Shown: positions 33,563 through 43,045, counted from the stretch's first letter. The stretch is 52,734 nucleotides of DNA from Acidobacteriota bacterium (GCA_026393675.1 JAPKZQ010000039.1:1-52734), one strand, 5' to 3'. Translations and numbers: made by a program. Notes: generated by a model not told the origin, from the sequence alone.

Positions 33563-34938
33563 ATCTGGCGTTGGAGGTCGAGCAGCGCTGGATAACGCGG
33601 GTTGTGTTCGAGGCCGCGTGCGACGGTCGCTCGGGCCGCCCGCGCGTCCCCGAGCCTGAATTCGGCCGTCGCCAGCCGCACCAGCAGGGCAGGAGCGGGC
33701 GTGATATCGGCGGCCCGGTGCCAGGCCCGAATCGCCTCCCGCTGATCACCCAATCGCTGACACGTATCGCCGAGACGTTCCAGTACCGCCGCGCGCGTCT
33801 GGCCTGTTTCCGGCGTGAGTGCCGCCCAACGCTCGAGCGACGTTCGGACCGCAGGCAGTCGGCCGAGGCGCTCAGACGTGTCTGCGAGCATCAGCAGCGT
33901 TGCCGGACTCAGGGGTAGCATGTCCGCCGAATGTTGAAGGGCGGCGGCCGCCCCGGTCAGATCGCCAGAGAGCATCAGCGCCTTTCCGTAGAGCGCCAGC
34001 GCGTCTCCCGACACGCGCGGGCCGCGTGTCAGCGGCTCGAGTGCCTCAAGGGCCTTGCGCAGGGCCACGCGATCGAGCCTCGGCTCGGCCGCATCGAGCC
34101 ACACCCTCCCGAGTGTCAGGTAGATGACGGCATTGTCCGGGTAACGTTCGGCGGCGCGCCCCAGCACGCCAATGGCGACGTCGGTGCGTCCCGCACGCGC
34201 ATAGGCACGGGCCACCGCGGCCTGCCGCTCTGGCCGGTCCGGCTCCAGCGTCGCGATGGCCTCGAGCTGGGCAATGGCGTCGCGCGGGCGGCCGACTGTC
34301 TCGTAGACATCCGCCAGCGCCTCCCTGGGCGCGATCAGCCCGGGCGACAGGCGATTGGCCTGTTCGAGGGCGCGCAGCGCCTCGGTGGGTTGATTCTGCG
34401 ACTTGAGGCAGAGGCCAAGCAGATAGTGGGCTTCCGCGAGGCGCTCGTCGAGCGCCACGGCCTTGCGCAGGGATGGGATGGCCCCGGTGGTGTCGCCAGC
34501 CCTGAACTGGGCGAGTCCGAGCTTGTAGAGCACCCGTGGATTGCGATCGTCGAGATCGACAAACTGGCTGTAGCTTTCGACCGCCTTGCCGTAGCGCTCG
34601 AGGCTGTAATTGACGTCCCCGAGCAATTCGGCCGGCCGTTCGGCAGCCGGGTCCAGCCGCGAGGCGATCCTGAGATCCTTCAGCGCGTTGCCGAGATCGC
34701 CCCGCCGCCGGTAGGTCTCCCCGCGCTTGAGGTACGCGATCATCGAGTCGCTCTTGAGGGCGAGCGCGCCGCTATACGCCTCGATGGCGGTATCGGTCTG
34801 GTCGGCGGCGAGCGCCGCATCTCCGCGTCCAAGCAACTGCTGGTACTCCCGCTCCCGGACCACGGCTGCCCAGACGGCAATCGACAGTCCAGCCAACAGC
34901 GCGACCACCAGCAGCACGCCAATCCAGCTGCGTCCCAT
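33556..34938 (-). CDS. Membrane-anchored TPR protein
   Basis: 460 residues. N-terminal signal-anchor helix (about 5-27), then roughly ten tetratricopeptide repeats filling the protein (e.g. GDAALAADQTDTAIEAYSGAL, AHYLLGLCLKSQNQPTEALRALEQA, RAYARAGRTDVAIGVLGRAA). Probably periplasmic-facing scaffold. It is divergent from the ECF sigma factor gene; no specific function can be assigned. Confidence 0.78.
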   Translation of the reverse strand: MGRSWIGVLLVVALLAGLSIAVWAAVVREREYQQLLGRGDAALAADQTDTAIEAYSGALALKSDSMIAYLKRGETYRRRGDLGNALKDLRIASRLDPAAERPAELLGDVNYSLERYGKAVESYSQFVDLDDRNPRVLYKLGLAQFRAGDTTGAIPSLRKAVALDERLAEAHYLLGLCLKSQNQPTEALRALEQANRLSPGLIAPREALADVYETVGRPRDAIAQLEAIATLEPDRPERQAAVARAYARAGRTDVAIGVLGRAAERYPDNAVIYLTLGRVWLDAAEPRLDRVALRKALEALEPLTRGPRVSGDALALYGKALMLSGDLTGAAAALQHSADMLPLSPATLLMLADTSERLGRLPAVRTSLERWAALTPETGQTRAAVLERLGDTCQRLGDQREAIRAWHRAADITPAPALLVRLATAEFRLGDARAARATVARGLEHNPRYPALLDLQRQIQ

Positions 34939-35043
34939 GACGAGTCTATGGTAGCAGGAGAGGGAACTTTTGCTCGTTCTTCGTGTCTAAGCTTTACAGG
35001 AAGCAGGGTTTGGGCCTGCCCGGGGGTCGCAGCACCGGGACGC

Positions 35044-35072
35044 CTGACAGGGAACTGGGAACTTGCTATAGT
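35044..35072 (+). promoter_or_regulatory. Possible promoter of the ECF sigma/anti-sigma pair
   Basis: CTGACA (35044-35049), 17-base spacer and TATAGT (35067-35072). The predicted start of transcription is only about 10 bases before the GTG start, so the leader would be very short; alternatively the gene has an ECF-type promoter (GGAACTT lies in the same stretch). Confidence 0.35.
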
Positions 35073-35088
35073 TCACGGAGACACGAAC

Positions 35089-35715
35089 GTGGCCGAGGAA
35101 CTATCTTTGAAACAAGCGCCTGCCCTGGGTTGGCCTGACGTTGCGGATCGCGAAGCGGTCCTGGTGCGCCGGTGCACCACTGGCGATGACGATGCGTGTG
35201 CGACGTTGGTGGCGGACCACCAGCGCATGGTCTTCCAGTTGGCCCTGCACCTGCTGGGCGACTACGAAGAAGCACGCGATCTCTCCCAGGACGTCTTCTT
35301 CCAGGTGTTCCGCACGATTGGCCGGTTCAGATGCCAATCTGCGTTGCGGACCTGGATCTATCGCATCGTCATCAATCAGGCCCGCAATCGCCAGCGTTGG
35401 TGGCGGCGGCGCCACCGTTCTGAGCAGGTGTCGCTTGATGCGCACCTGGAACAGCATGGCGACCGCGCCCTGGCGGACTCGGCTATTGGCCCTGACGGGC
35501 AGCTCAAGCGGAAGGAAACCGCATCGAAAGTCTGGCTCGCGCTGGACGCATTGCCGTTCGATCAGCGGACGGCCGTCGTGCTTCGGGAGATTGACGGATT
35601 GAGTTACGAGGAGATCGCGTTCTCGCTCGGTGTCGCGGTTGGAACGGTGAAGTCGCGGCTGACCCGTGGGCGCGAGGCGTTGCGGGCCCGCTTGCGTGAG
35701 ACGAGGGCGGTATGA
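35089..35715 (+). CDS. ECF RNA polymerase sigma factor
   Basis: 208 residues from GTG 35089, chosen because CACGGAG lies eight bases upstream; the frame stays open far upstream but only antisense to the TPR gene. Sigma region 2: VFQLALHLLGDYEEARDLSQDVFFQVFRTI, FRCQSALRTWIYRIVINQARNRQR. Region 4: LPFDQRTAVVLREIDGLSYEEIAFSLGVAVGTVKSRLTRGREALR. Group RpoE-like. Overlaps the anti-sigma gene by four bases (ATGA). Confidence 0.9.
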   Translation: MAEELSLKQAPALGWPDVADREAVLVRRCTTGDDDACATLVADHQRMVFQLALHLLGDYEEARDLSQDVFFQVFRTIGRFRCQSALRTWIYRIVINQARNRQRWWRRRHRSEQVSLDAHLEQHGDRALADSAIGPDGQLKRKETASKVWLALDALPFDQRTAVVLREIDGLSYEEIAFSLGVAVGTVKSRLTRGREALRARLRETRAV

Positions 35716-36500
35716 ACAGGCTGTCGTGCGGTGCGGTTCGACGCCGATTGTCGGCGTTCCACGACGGCGAGCTGCCACTTGAGGAGCAGATTGCCGTCGA
35801 AGCGCATCTGCGTGGATGCCAGGCGTGCGTTGGCGAGGCGAGCGATCTGCAGGAGCTGGGTGAGCTGGTACGGTTGGGTTCTGCCGAGGTGTCCGAGCGG
35901 TTGAGCGGCGATCTCGACGGGCTGCAGTCCGAGATCCTGAATCGCCTCAGAGTCGAGCGCGAAGAGTCCGTGCCCGCGCAGGTGTCGCGGGCCTTTGTAG
36001 ACATGCGCCTCGGCTTCGCGGCCGTGGGGTCGACGCTGGCGACGGTCGTATCGATTCTGCTGATGTTCGGGATGCTGTATTTCGGTCCCCGAAGCGAGCG
36101 GTCCGACTCCCTGGCTGGTCTGATGGAGACGCTTGGCGCCCAGTCTGTGGGAAGCGAAGCAGGCATGCTGATGCCGCGCTCGGCCGGCATCGGGATGGTG
36201 GCCGATGGCGTCTTCAGCGAAGAGGATGCGGTGCTGGCGCTCTCGGCGGTGGTGACGCGGGGAGGCCGGCTCCAGAATCTGGAAGCGGTGCTCTCGGAGC
36301 AGCCGACTGCTGCGGATCGCGATCGCGTGCTGCGGCTGCTCGATCAGCTGTCGCGCGCGCGGTTCGAGCCGGCGCGTGTCGGCGGGTCTGCGATTGCCGT
36401 CAAGACGGTGTGGTTGTTCGCGCACACGACGGTACGCGGCAAGATGCCGCTCACGCCGAAGCAGAGCGGCCTGGCACGGGTGCAGACGCAGCTCGGCTAG
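35712..36500 (+). CDS. Zinc-finger anti-sigma factor
   Basis: 262 residues. The N-terminal zf-HC2/ZAS domain (about 1-45) has CGAVRRRLSAFHDGELPLEEQ and the zinc motif HLRGCQAC (HxxxCxxC). A single membrane helix at about 110-127 (VGSTLATVVSILLMFGMLYF). The periplasmic C-terminal region contains repeats of Met/Gly and a basic end. Translationally coupled to the sigma factor. Standard partner that holds the sigma factor at the membrane until an envelope signal releases it. Confidence 0.85.
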   Translation: MNRLSCGAVRRRLSAFHDGELPLEEQIAVEAHLRGCQACVGEASDLQELGELVRLGSAEVSERLSGDLDGLQSEILNRLRVEREESVPAQVSRAFVDMRLGFAAVGSTLATVVSILLMFGMLYFGPRSERSDSLAGLMETLGAQSVGSEAGMLMPRSAGIGMVADGVFSEEDAVLALSAVVTRGGRLQNLEAVLSEQPTAADRDRVLRLLDQLSRARFEPARVGGSAIAVKTVWLFAHTTVRGKMPLTPKQSGLARVQTQLG

Positions 36501-36510
36501 CGGCGCCAGG

Positions 36511-38769
36511 CTATTTCGCCGGCGGTTCCACCTTCAGCGTCGCCATGTTGTTCAGGGCGTCTGACGCCCTGACAACGGTTCGGTCTACCGCCTCAGGATC
36601 GACCTTCAGCGTATAGCGAGCGTGTCGACTGTCGCCGATTCCGTCGGCGGGGACGAGCGTCTGCCAAGGGCCCGCGTCCACCGAGTACTCGACCCTGTCG
36701 ATCGCCGACAGCGAGTCGCGTACGTCGATGACGACCGTCGCCATCGCCCCATCGCGCGTGACGCTCGCGACCGAGATCGACGGTGGCGTGTTGTCGATGT
36801 CGAATCCGTCACTCTCGAGCGCTCCAGTCAGGGCCTGGCCCTGGGGATTGCCGGGCTGATCGCTGGCGACGACCCTGATCATGTAGGTGCCATCGGGGAC
36901 AGAGGTGGTATCCCATGTCAGCAGTTGATCGCTCGTCGCACGTCTGAGCGGCTTCCATCCGGACGAATCCACCCTGCGATAGAAGACGTCGAAGTTCAGC
37001 CGATCGTCGTTGTCATCGTCCGCCTTCCAGGTGAAGGCTTGCAGCCCCTTCTGATACATCTTCCGCCCAAGCGCGGGTCCAGCCTCGGGAGTTGGCGGAG
37101 GTGCCGTGCCGAGTGGCAGAGAGTAGACCGGAGCCCTGGCGTCGGCCGGGACATCGCCCAGGCCCGCGATTTCAGCCTCTCCGGTCGGGAACGGACGTTG
37201 ATACACCATGCCAGGTGGGAGCACCGACAGGGAGGTGACGCGCGGTCGCGCATTGCGCTGCCGGTAACCGACCTTTACCGATACAAGCGATGGCCCTTCC
37301 TTGTCGGCCGGTGTCGCCGACAGCACCGCCTTCCACTGGAAGTAGCGTGCCGCGGGATTCTGCAGCGCGTCACCATCGGGCCGGGCGTACGGACCCGACC
37401 AGGCACTCCACGTGTCGTCGGGGGCTGACGTGTTTCCAGATCGCGTGAACATCTGCACGCGGGCCGCGCCGCTCGTCTGTGCGCGCCAGCTCAACGTGCC
37501 CCATGTCGCCACCATGCCGGCGTCCTTCACATCCGAGAGGTAGGTGCCTTCGGCTGCACGGTCGCCCGCGAGCGCGTAGATCTTCGCCGGGTTCGACGTG
37601 GCGTAGTAGCGTGCCTGACCCACGACCAGCACCGACGTGATCTGCTGCCCACCCAGCCTGGTGACGAGCGTCGTGCGTGCGGGATTCCCCGCGACGCGGA
37701 AGAGCTTGCCACCATTGCCTGTCGCGACCGTGACCGCGCCGCCGTCCTCTACCCAGATGTCGAACGGCGAGTCGTCTTTTGACTCCCAGATGATCTCGGA
37801 GCCTCCATCCTTGTCGATCCGATACACCGCGCCCTTCGCGGTTGTCTTGTCCTGCGTCCGGCCTGCCGATGATCCGGGCTGACCTGTCACGGTGGGCGAA
37901 TCGGCGACGGTGATCGACATGATCTCGGTCGACACCGAGCCGCCGGGCGGGGTCTTGGGTACGTCCACAATCGGGGCACCGGGCGAACGATCGTCGCCAG
38001 CCGAACTCTTGCCGTTGACCGCGGCCGCATAGACCGTTCCGTCAGCGCCCACACGCAGGGCGCGCAACTCGCGGAATGGCGAGTCGAGGAGCGCGAAGGC
38101 TTTTCCGGCCGGGTCAATGCGCAGCACGCGACCCGGTGAATCGGTTGAGGCGAACAGTTGACCGCTTCGATCGAAGGTGAGCGAGGTGACGTGCTTGGTC
38201 TGAGTCCGGTAGAACACTTCGCCAATGCCTGCTGCCGTGACGCGATAGATCAGCCCTTTGTCGCCGGTGCCGACATAGAGCCGTCCCTGCCCGTCAATGG
38301 CCAGCGACCAGATGTACTTGTCGTCCGGATCGAAGTAGATCGTCGCGCGGCCCGCCGCGTCGACGCGGTAGACCTTGCCGTCGGGCGACGTCCCGACCAG
38401 CAGCGCACCATCGGGTGCGGCGAGGATGGCGTGCACTTCGAGTTCCTTCGCCTTGAAGAACTCCGTCACTTTGCCCCTGGCGTCGATCCTCCAGACCTGG
38501 CCATCATTGCCACTTCCGGCAAACACCGCGCCGTCGGGGCCCGCCTGCAGGGTCCAGATGAAGGGCACCGTGGCTTCGTACAGCGTCTTGACGACCGGCC
38601 CGAGGACAAGCCGGCCCGAATCGTCGACCGACAGGCTGTCGACTTCGCCCTTCATCATGTCGGCGTGTGTCGACACCTGCCAGAAGCGGGGCGAGGTGGC
38701 CTGGCTCGTGGCCACGCAACACGCCATCAGAGCGGCCAGAACAAACAACCGGTGTCGAAACGCCATCAT
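36511..38769 (-). CDS. Secreted beta-propeller protein with C-terminal Ig-like domains
   Basis: 752 residues from ATG 38769; an open frame continues upstream but the signal peptide (RHRLFVLAALMACCVATSQA) fixes the start. Residues about 45-340 form six or so NHL/SMP-30-like blades (GQVWRIDARGKVTEFF, GKVYRVDAAGRATIYF, GLIYRVTAAGIGEVFY, GRVLRIDPAGKAFALL). Then a linker with PPGGSVSTEIMS and, near 470-740, fibronectin/Ig-like segments (FQWKAVLSA, DGTYMIRVVASDQPGNPQG). Function unknown. 29 bases after the S55 peptidase gene, likely co-transcribed. Confidence 0.75.
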   Translation of the reverse strand: MMAFRHRLFVLAALMACCVATSQATSPRFWQVSTHADMMKGEVDSLSVDDSGRLVLGPVVKTLYEATVPFIWTLQAGPDGAVFAGSGNDGQVWRIDARGKVTEFFKAKELEVHAILAAPDGALLVGTSPDGKVYRVDAAGRATIYFDPDDKYIWSLAIDGQGRLYVGTGDKGLIYRVTAAGIGEVFYRTQTKHVTSLTFDRSGQLFASTDSPGRVLRIDPAGKAFALLDSPFRELRALRVGADGTVYAAAVNGKSSAGDDRSPGAPIVDVPKTPPGGSVSTEIMSITVADSPTVTGQPGSSAGRTQDKTTAKGAVYRIDKDGGSEIIWESKDDSPFDIWVEDGGAVTVATGNGGKLFRVAGNPARTTLVTRLGGQQITSVLVVGQARYYATSNPAKIYALAGDRAAEGTYLSDVKDAGMVATWGTLSWRAQTSGAARVQMFTRSGNTSAPDDTWSAWSGPYARPDGDALQNPAARYFQWKAVLSATPADKEGPSLVSVKVGYRQRNARPRVTSLSVLPPGMVYQRPFPTGEAEIAGLGDVPADARAPVYSLPLGTAPPPTPEAGPALGRKMYQKGLQAFTWKADDDNDDRLNFDVFYRRVDSSGWKPLRRATSDQLLTWDTTSVPDGTYMIRVVASDQPGNPQGQALTGALESDGFDIDNTPPSISVASVTRDGAMATVVIDVRDSLSAIDRVEYSVDAGPWQTLVPADGIGDSRHARYTLKVDPEAVDRTVVRASDALNNMATLKVEPPAK

Positions 38770-38798
38770 TGCGGGTAGACCTTTCGCGTGTATCGGGC

Positions 38799-40661
38799 TC
38801 ACGGCCGTTGACCGCGGCCATCGAGCAAGAGCGTGAGCGTGCGCTGTCCCGACACGGCCAGCGACGTCCGGATTTCCCAGGCGCCAAGCGTGGCTTGTTG
38901 GAGTGATGTGCCGCCGCCACCGGCCCGGTCGCCTTCCATCACGCTGAGCACAGACGAGGGCAGGCCGGGTAGCGTCTCGCTGGCGACGATCGCGCCGGCG
39001 TTGCGCCCCAGCAGCCTGACGTACACCCTGTTGTTGTGCCGCGTGTCGTTGAGGCGACGGATCAGGCCGGCTGCCGAATCCGGTCCGAGCACGGCGCGGC
39101 CGTCGCGAGCCTCCCATTGGGCGAGCCGGGGGCCATCGGTGACGAGCAGCGTGAGCGAGTCGTCTGTGTTGAGCGGAATCGGGATCGGAACCGTGTGCAG
39201 GACATCTTCGCCACGCCAGGTGCGCAGCAGGATCTTGAGGGGCACCGTTCGCCCGGGGCGGATGGCGGTGGCATCGATCCACACGCGCTCGATGGTGGCC
39301 GTGCGGGGGTGCTCGGTGGCCTCGATGGTGAGATCAACCGACTCGATGTCGACCGGTTCGCGGTCGTTGTTGAGCAGGGCGCCAAGCGGCCCCACGACAG
39401 AGGCCGACGCGGTCACCCCCGGCTGATCGCCCACATAGATCTCGTCCAGTTCGACGTCGGCCTGTCCGCGAATCGCCACGCGGCCCCGCAACGCGTATGT
39501 CGCGGCGCCGTAATCGCGTTCGTGCGACGCGAAGGTGTTGAAGAGCGCCGTGAAGACGAGCAGTGGCGTCAACAGCGGATCGTCGGCCACGTGAAAGGTG
39601 AATGTTCTGCGTGAACGGCCTGCGCGGTCGAGGGACACATTCACGGTGATGGCGCGAGGACCTGCGCCGAGTGTGCCCGAGACCGCCGTCGCGCGGTCCT
39701 GCTGGATGGTGCCAATCACCTCCCCGATCGACGAGAGTTTGATCGAATTGAGCAGGCTCGGCAGCACCGCGTGTACATACGCCCGCGTCATCGGAAACCG
39801 CGTGGGGCCGACGTTGTAGAAGGGATGGCCGAACGCGTAGACGCGATCGCCGTCGACCTCGGTGACCGTGCCGGTCGCGCCGAAGCTGAGGTCGCCGGTA
39901 ATCAGGGCCACGCCTATCGGATCGCCCGGCCGCAGCGGTCCTGTCGACGCCTGCTGGGTCGTCGCTGCCGTCGTGGTCGCGCCCGCGCCGCCGGGTGCGA
40001 GGATGAAACCCGCCCGCTCGAACAGATTCAGGATCGGCTGAATGGCGACCGCATCGAACCCGCCGGCGACGAGCGGTGTCGCAATCGGTCTGAGCACGGT
40101 GGCCGTGCGGCCGTCGTACGCGCCGGCGAGACCGTTGTACGAGACGTACGCCGCGGACGCGGCAAACGGTACGACAGGGCTGAGCGCGTGCTCGAACGAC
40201 GTCGCCATCCCGGCCGAACCCATCAGCGCGGGCATGGGCCGTCGTTTGACGGCCGTCGCCGCGTCTGGACCGGTCGTCGCTGCAATCATCTCCTCGATCG
40301 GCGTGATGCCCGCGATGGGTTCCGTCGCGAACTGCCCGAGCGAGTAGGAGATCGCGCCGAGCAGGCGGCCATCGATGTACACGGGGCTGCCGCTCATGCC
40401 GGCGATGACGCCGGTCCTGGCGAGCGGTCCCCCTTCGATGCGGGCGAGAATCAAATCGCGTTTCGGCCCATTCGTGTTGCGCAGCACGCCGATGATGTGG
40501 ACCTTGAAGTCCTCGATGGTCGTGCCCTGGAACACCGTCCGGCCGACACCAATCATGCCCGGTTCGACTTCGTCGACGGACATGTAGCGGCTGGCTGCCG
40601 GGGTGTCCAACGCGAAAAGCGACAGCGAGAGAAGCAGGGCGGCAGTGCGGCGAAACGTCAT
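38799..40661 (-). CDS. SpoIVB-peptidase-S55-domain protein, exported
   Basis: 620 residues from ATG 40661 (17 codons inside the longest frame, where a normal signal peptide TFRRTAALLLSLSLFALDTPA begins). Residues about 25-330 match the S55 (SpoIVB-like) serine peptidase fold: SVDEVEPGMIGVGRTVFQGTT, TGVIAGMSGSPVYIDGRLLGAISY with the Ser of GMSGSP, and GHPFYNVGPTRFPMTRA. The C-terminal half is beta-rich and lacks sporulation features. In non-sporulating bacteria such proteins are secreted with unknown roles. Confidence 0.8.
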   Translation of the reverse strand: MTFRRTAALLLSLSLFALDTPAASRYMSVDEVEPGMIGVGRTVFQGTTIEDFKVHIIGVLRNTNGPKRDLILARIEGGPLARTGVIAGMSGSPVYIDGRLLGAISYSLGQFATEPIAGITPIEEMIAATTGPDAATAVKRRPMPALMGSAGMATSFEHALSPVVPFAASAAYVSYNGLAGAYDGRTATVLRPIATPLVAGGFDAVAIQPILNLFERAGFILAPGGAGATTTAATTQQASTGPLRPGDPIGVALITGDLSFGATGTVTEVDGDRVYAFGHPFYNVGPTRFPMTRAYVHAVLPSLLNSIKLSSIGEVIGTIQQDRATAVSGTLGAGPRAITVNVSLDRAGRSRRTFTFHVADDPLLTPLLVFTALFNTFASHERDYGAATYALRGRVAIRGQADVELDEIYVGDQPGVTASASVVGPLGALLNNDREPVDIESVDLTIEATEHPRTATIERVWIDATAIRPGRTVPLKILLRTWRGEDVLHTVPIPIPLNTDDSLTLLVTDGPRLAQWEARDGRAVLGPDSAAGLIRRLNDTRHNNRVYVRLLGRNAGAIVASETLPGLPSSVLSVMEGDRAGGGGTSLQQATLGAWEIRTSLAVSGQRTLTLLLDGRGQRP

Positions 40662-40724
40662 GAAGGGCAGTCGTGCTCCCGTCAGGGTTGACTCGATGTC
40701 GCTGAGTTTCACTAGCTACATGAT

Positions 40725-40754
40725 AACCACTCCCGGAGTGGTTGTCCGGGAGTG
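40725..40754. promoter_or_regulatory. Two alternative hairpins upstream of the S55 peptidase gene
   Basis: Hairpin A: AACCACTCC-C-GGAGTGGTT (40725-40743). Hairpin B: CACTCCCGG (40728-40736) with CCGGGAGTG (40746-40754). They share a strand and cannot coexist. CACTCC-type half-sites could also be operator repeats. Confidence 0.4.
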
Positions 40755-40803
40755 ATTGTCACTTCGGCTGGGGCCGCGCACTGACTGGGGCCGCCCACTG
40801 GAG

Positions 40804-40823
40804 GCCGGGGCTTCAGCCCCGGC
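40804..40823. repeat. REP palindrome
   Basis: GCCGGGGCT-TC-AGCCCCGGC, preceded by TGGAG and followed by ACTCAG, the same family as the cluster beside the RAYT gene (46802-46941). Confidence 0.75.
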
Positions 40824-40982
40824 ACTCAGCGAAGCAGACCCAGCCAGCCGACAAGGCGAGTGGTCGGCTTCAAGAGGTGGGGTTTGCACATCCGGCGACC
40901 GATCCCAGAGCCGAGGCCGCGCGTTCGTCGTCCGATCCTCACGTTCGTCGTTTGGTCGCACGGCAGAGGCCGCGCACTGGAG

Positions 40983-41002
40983 GCCGGGTCTTGAAACCCG
41001 GC
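40983..41002. repeat. REP palindrome
   Basis: GCCGGGT-CTTGAA-ACCCGGC preceded by CACTGGAG; second copy of the RAYT-linked REP family in this interval. Confidence 0.7.
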
Positions 41003-41122
41003 GCCGGGATCCAGTCTTCATGGGGTCACGCTGCCTGGCCGTCGACGAAGGACGGTGGCTGCTACATTTTGACGGCCGGCGAGGAACAGCGTCGGGCGCA
41101 TGAGTGCCGGTGTTGTGTTTCG

Positions 41123-41815
41123 CTACTCTCGTCTTGGCTGTTCGGGAGGAACCGTGGGATTCGATGCCGAGCGAAGCGCCTCGAGCATCCCCTTGTAGTC
41201 CTTCAGCGAGTACGCATCATGGTAGCGTTTCTCGAATGCAGCGATCTCGCTTCCGTCTCGGACCATCCAGAAGAAGTACGCATGTCTTACGCGCGAGACT
41301 CGCAGCCGGGGACAACTGAGAGTGGCGAGGGCGGCTTCGTGTTGTTCCGCCGCTGGCCGCCGTACGATCCGACACTTGCCTGGCTGGATCCTCGGGTTGC
41401 CACGTTCGTTGTCTAGAAAGGCCGATACGTAGGCGTTGCCGTAGGCGGGGTTCTTCTCGATTCCCGGAAATTCCAAGCGATTGTGGTAGCTGAACGATCC
41501 GTGCGCTATCGAGGTCGTCAGCATGACTTTGCTGGCAAGGACCTCGCGGTTGATCCTCTCGACGACATCCAACAACGTCTGCAGGCCAGCATGGCTGCCT
41601 TGGCCAGCCCCGCGAACGAACAGAACTCCACAGTCGGAAATGAACAGCCCATCGACCCTTGGTTGGCCGTTCTGTCGGTGGAGTGCGTCGTAGCCGGCTT
41701 GGTAAAAGCAATCCAGTGCGCGAACCGCCCGTGACTCTTCGGTCATCATCTTCCTGAAGCCGGAGATGTCCATGTACGCGACAAAAGTCGTTCCGCTAAA
41801 AGGGTCCAGCGGCAT
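41123..41815 (-). CDS. Hypothetical protein, possible class III cyclase-like fold
   Basis: 230 residues. FVAYMDISGFRKMM resembles the first strand and metal-binding start of class III nucleotide cyclase domains, and DGLFISDCGVLFVRG the second; the rest (SIAHGSFSYHNR, NPAYGNAYVSAFLDNE) also fits such a fold, but catalytic residues beyond the first Asp are not clear. No close family recognised. Last of three small minus-strand genes in the accessory block. Confidence 0.55.
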   Translation of the reverse strand: MPLDPFSGTTFVAYMDISGFRKMMTEESRAVRALDCFYQAGYDALHRQNGQPRVDGLFISDCGVLFVRGAGQGSHAGLQTLLDVVERINREVLASKVMLTTSIAHGSFSYHNRLEFPGIEKNPAYGNAYVSAFLDNERGNPRIQPGKCRIVRRPAAEQHEAALATLSCPRLRVSRVRHAYFFWMVRDGSEIAAFEKRYHDAYSLKDYKGMLEALRSASNPTVPPEQPRRE

Positions 41816-41947
41816 CGATCACCCCGAACGTTCAACGAGCGTCTACCGTCACATTGCAGCCGCGGCCGACGCACGACATTGAGCTCACTTGCCGCACCCG
41901 TACTGCCCAGACCGTCGCGTGAAGTGTCAGACCCTTCACCGAAGCTA

Positions 41948-42130
41948 TCATTCCGTTTCCTGGCGGTCGAGCCTTTGAAGCAGCTCCTGCCTGGCCTCAT
42001 CTTCCGTGTCGAACCACCGGTCTGTGGTTCTCGGCGGGGGAAACGGTTGGCCGTCGCTGTAGTCGTCGGGCAGATCGAGAACGCACCACTTCTCGTTCAC
42101 GCTGCTTTGGTACATCGTGTGCCTAGCCAT
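41948..42130 (-). CDS. Small hypothetical protein
   Basis: 60 residues, acidic and Trp-containing (EKWCVLDLPDDYSDG, RWFDTEDEARQELLQRLDRQ). 18 bases after the next upstream gene, same strand, similar codon use. The ribosome site is weak; Met at 42115 is an alternative start. Confidence 0.4.
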   Translation of the reverse strand: MARHTMYQSSVNEKWCVLDLPDDYSDGQPFPPPRTTDRWFDTEDEARQELLQRLDRQETE

Positions 42131-42148
42131 CCTCTTGAATCCGCGTCT

Positions 42149-42622
42149 TTAGTAGACGATGCTGCCGCCACGAGGGGCGGACTGAGCTTTTTTCAGAGCA
42201 GCAGAACTATCAGGTACTTTGTGAGCCAACACCTTGACCCAGTACGGCGTCTTGCTTTCTGTGAGGTACGCGGTGACGACGTAGAGAACGCCGCCGACAA
42301 CAATTCTGGCCGCGCCCTCCCGCGTCGGGTGTCCCTTCTGCGAGGGTCGAATTCTCCCCATGGGAACCACGACTCCTTCGATTCGGAGCCACGTCGACAA
42401 ACCGTCGGGCAGTGGCAGATTGTTCTGGGAATACTCGTAGAATGCGTTGCCGGCCTTGCTCTGCCTGCGACCGATCGAGATCCGGAAAGGGCCGGACAGC
42501 CTATCGGTGGGAACGCCCTGTTGCGTCGAGAATTCGGCACCCAGATCGAGCAGTCGCACCTGCTCACCCGTGGAACGAAGGAACTCAAGCATGACCGATT
42601 CTGGAGCTTGTGCCGTAGGCAT
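42149..42622 (-). CDS. Hypothetical protein
   Basis: 157 residues with a clear ribosome site (GGGAGGTATC before ATG 42622). Begins with LEFLRSTGEQVRLLDLGAEF and includes FRISIGRRQSKAGNAFYEY and beta-rich GGVLYVVTAYLTESKTPYWVKVL. No signal peptide or membrane segment. No family recognised. Confidence 0.55.
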   Translation of the reverse strand: MPTAQAPESVMLEFLRSTGEQVRLLDLGAEFSTQQGVPTDRLSGPFRISIGRRQSKAGNAFYEYSQNNLPLPDGLSTWLRIEGVVVPMGRIRPSQKGHPTREGAARIVVGGVLYVVTAYLTESKTPYWVKVLAHKVPDSSAALKKAQSAPRGGSIVY

Positions 42623-43045
42623 GATACCTCCCTCGAGGAATTAGCGGTCCATCTTCACGAGGGTGGATGGCGTCAATTGTTGGTCAAGCGCCCGTCGCTC
42701 ATCCACTCGCATTTGGAAACCGCCCGCCGCCCGCTGGCATTATTGCCGCCATTCATTGAGGAGGCAAGTTGTAGTGCCGTGGATGGCGAATGCCAATGCC
42801 GCTCAAAATCGGCAGTGGTGGCGTAGATGGCTTCGTCGAAGTCTCGCCACCGGTCGACTCGATTCTTGGTACAGCCCATGTCAGTACTCGTCAGCCTACC
42901 CTCACAGACGGGGATCGAGTCAATTGGTGCCGAGAGGTTCTGTGCGCATCCGCCTGCACTTGGGGACTACCGACCGCGGGCGCATTGTTGTCGCATTCCA
43001 GCCCGGAGGCAAGTCCCTCCGCTGGTGTCGTGTGGATTCGACCGT
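42623..43045. other. Region without a convincing gene
   Basis: A 68-residue frame on the minus strand (42673-42879) lacks a ribosome site and recognisable features. Probably decayed sequence between the hypothetical genes and the DnaK-like remnant. Confidence 0.45.

Larger units (their letters stand above)
40662..41122. other. Non-coding region with hairpins and REP palindromes
   Basis: Contains two overlapping, mutually exclusive hairpins near the S55 gene (40725-40754) and two REP palindromes (40804-40823, 40983-41002). No convincing gene. Confidence 0.55.

Noticed and set aside
33931-35088. Long upstream extension of the ECF sigma factor frame
   Set aside because: It is antisense to the TPR protein gene and has no sigma-like sequence; GTG 35089 has a proper ribosome site.
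38770-39282. Upstream extension of the beta-propeller gene
   Set aside because: It lies antisense-free but inside the S55 gene in another frame, and the signal peptide at 38769 marks the true start.
40742-41416. Plus-strand frames across the REP region
   Set aside because: They run through REP palindromes and opposite the 41123-41815 gene; no family-like sequence.
42673-42879. 68-residue minus-strand frame
   Set aside because: No ribosome site, no recognisable features and a low-complexity C-terminus.
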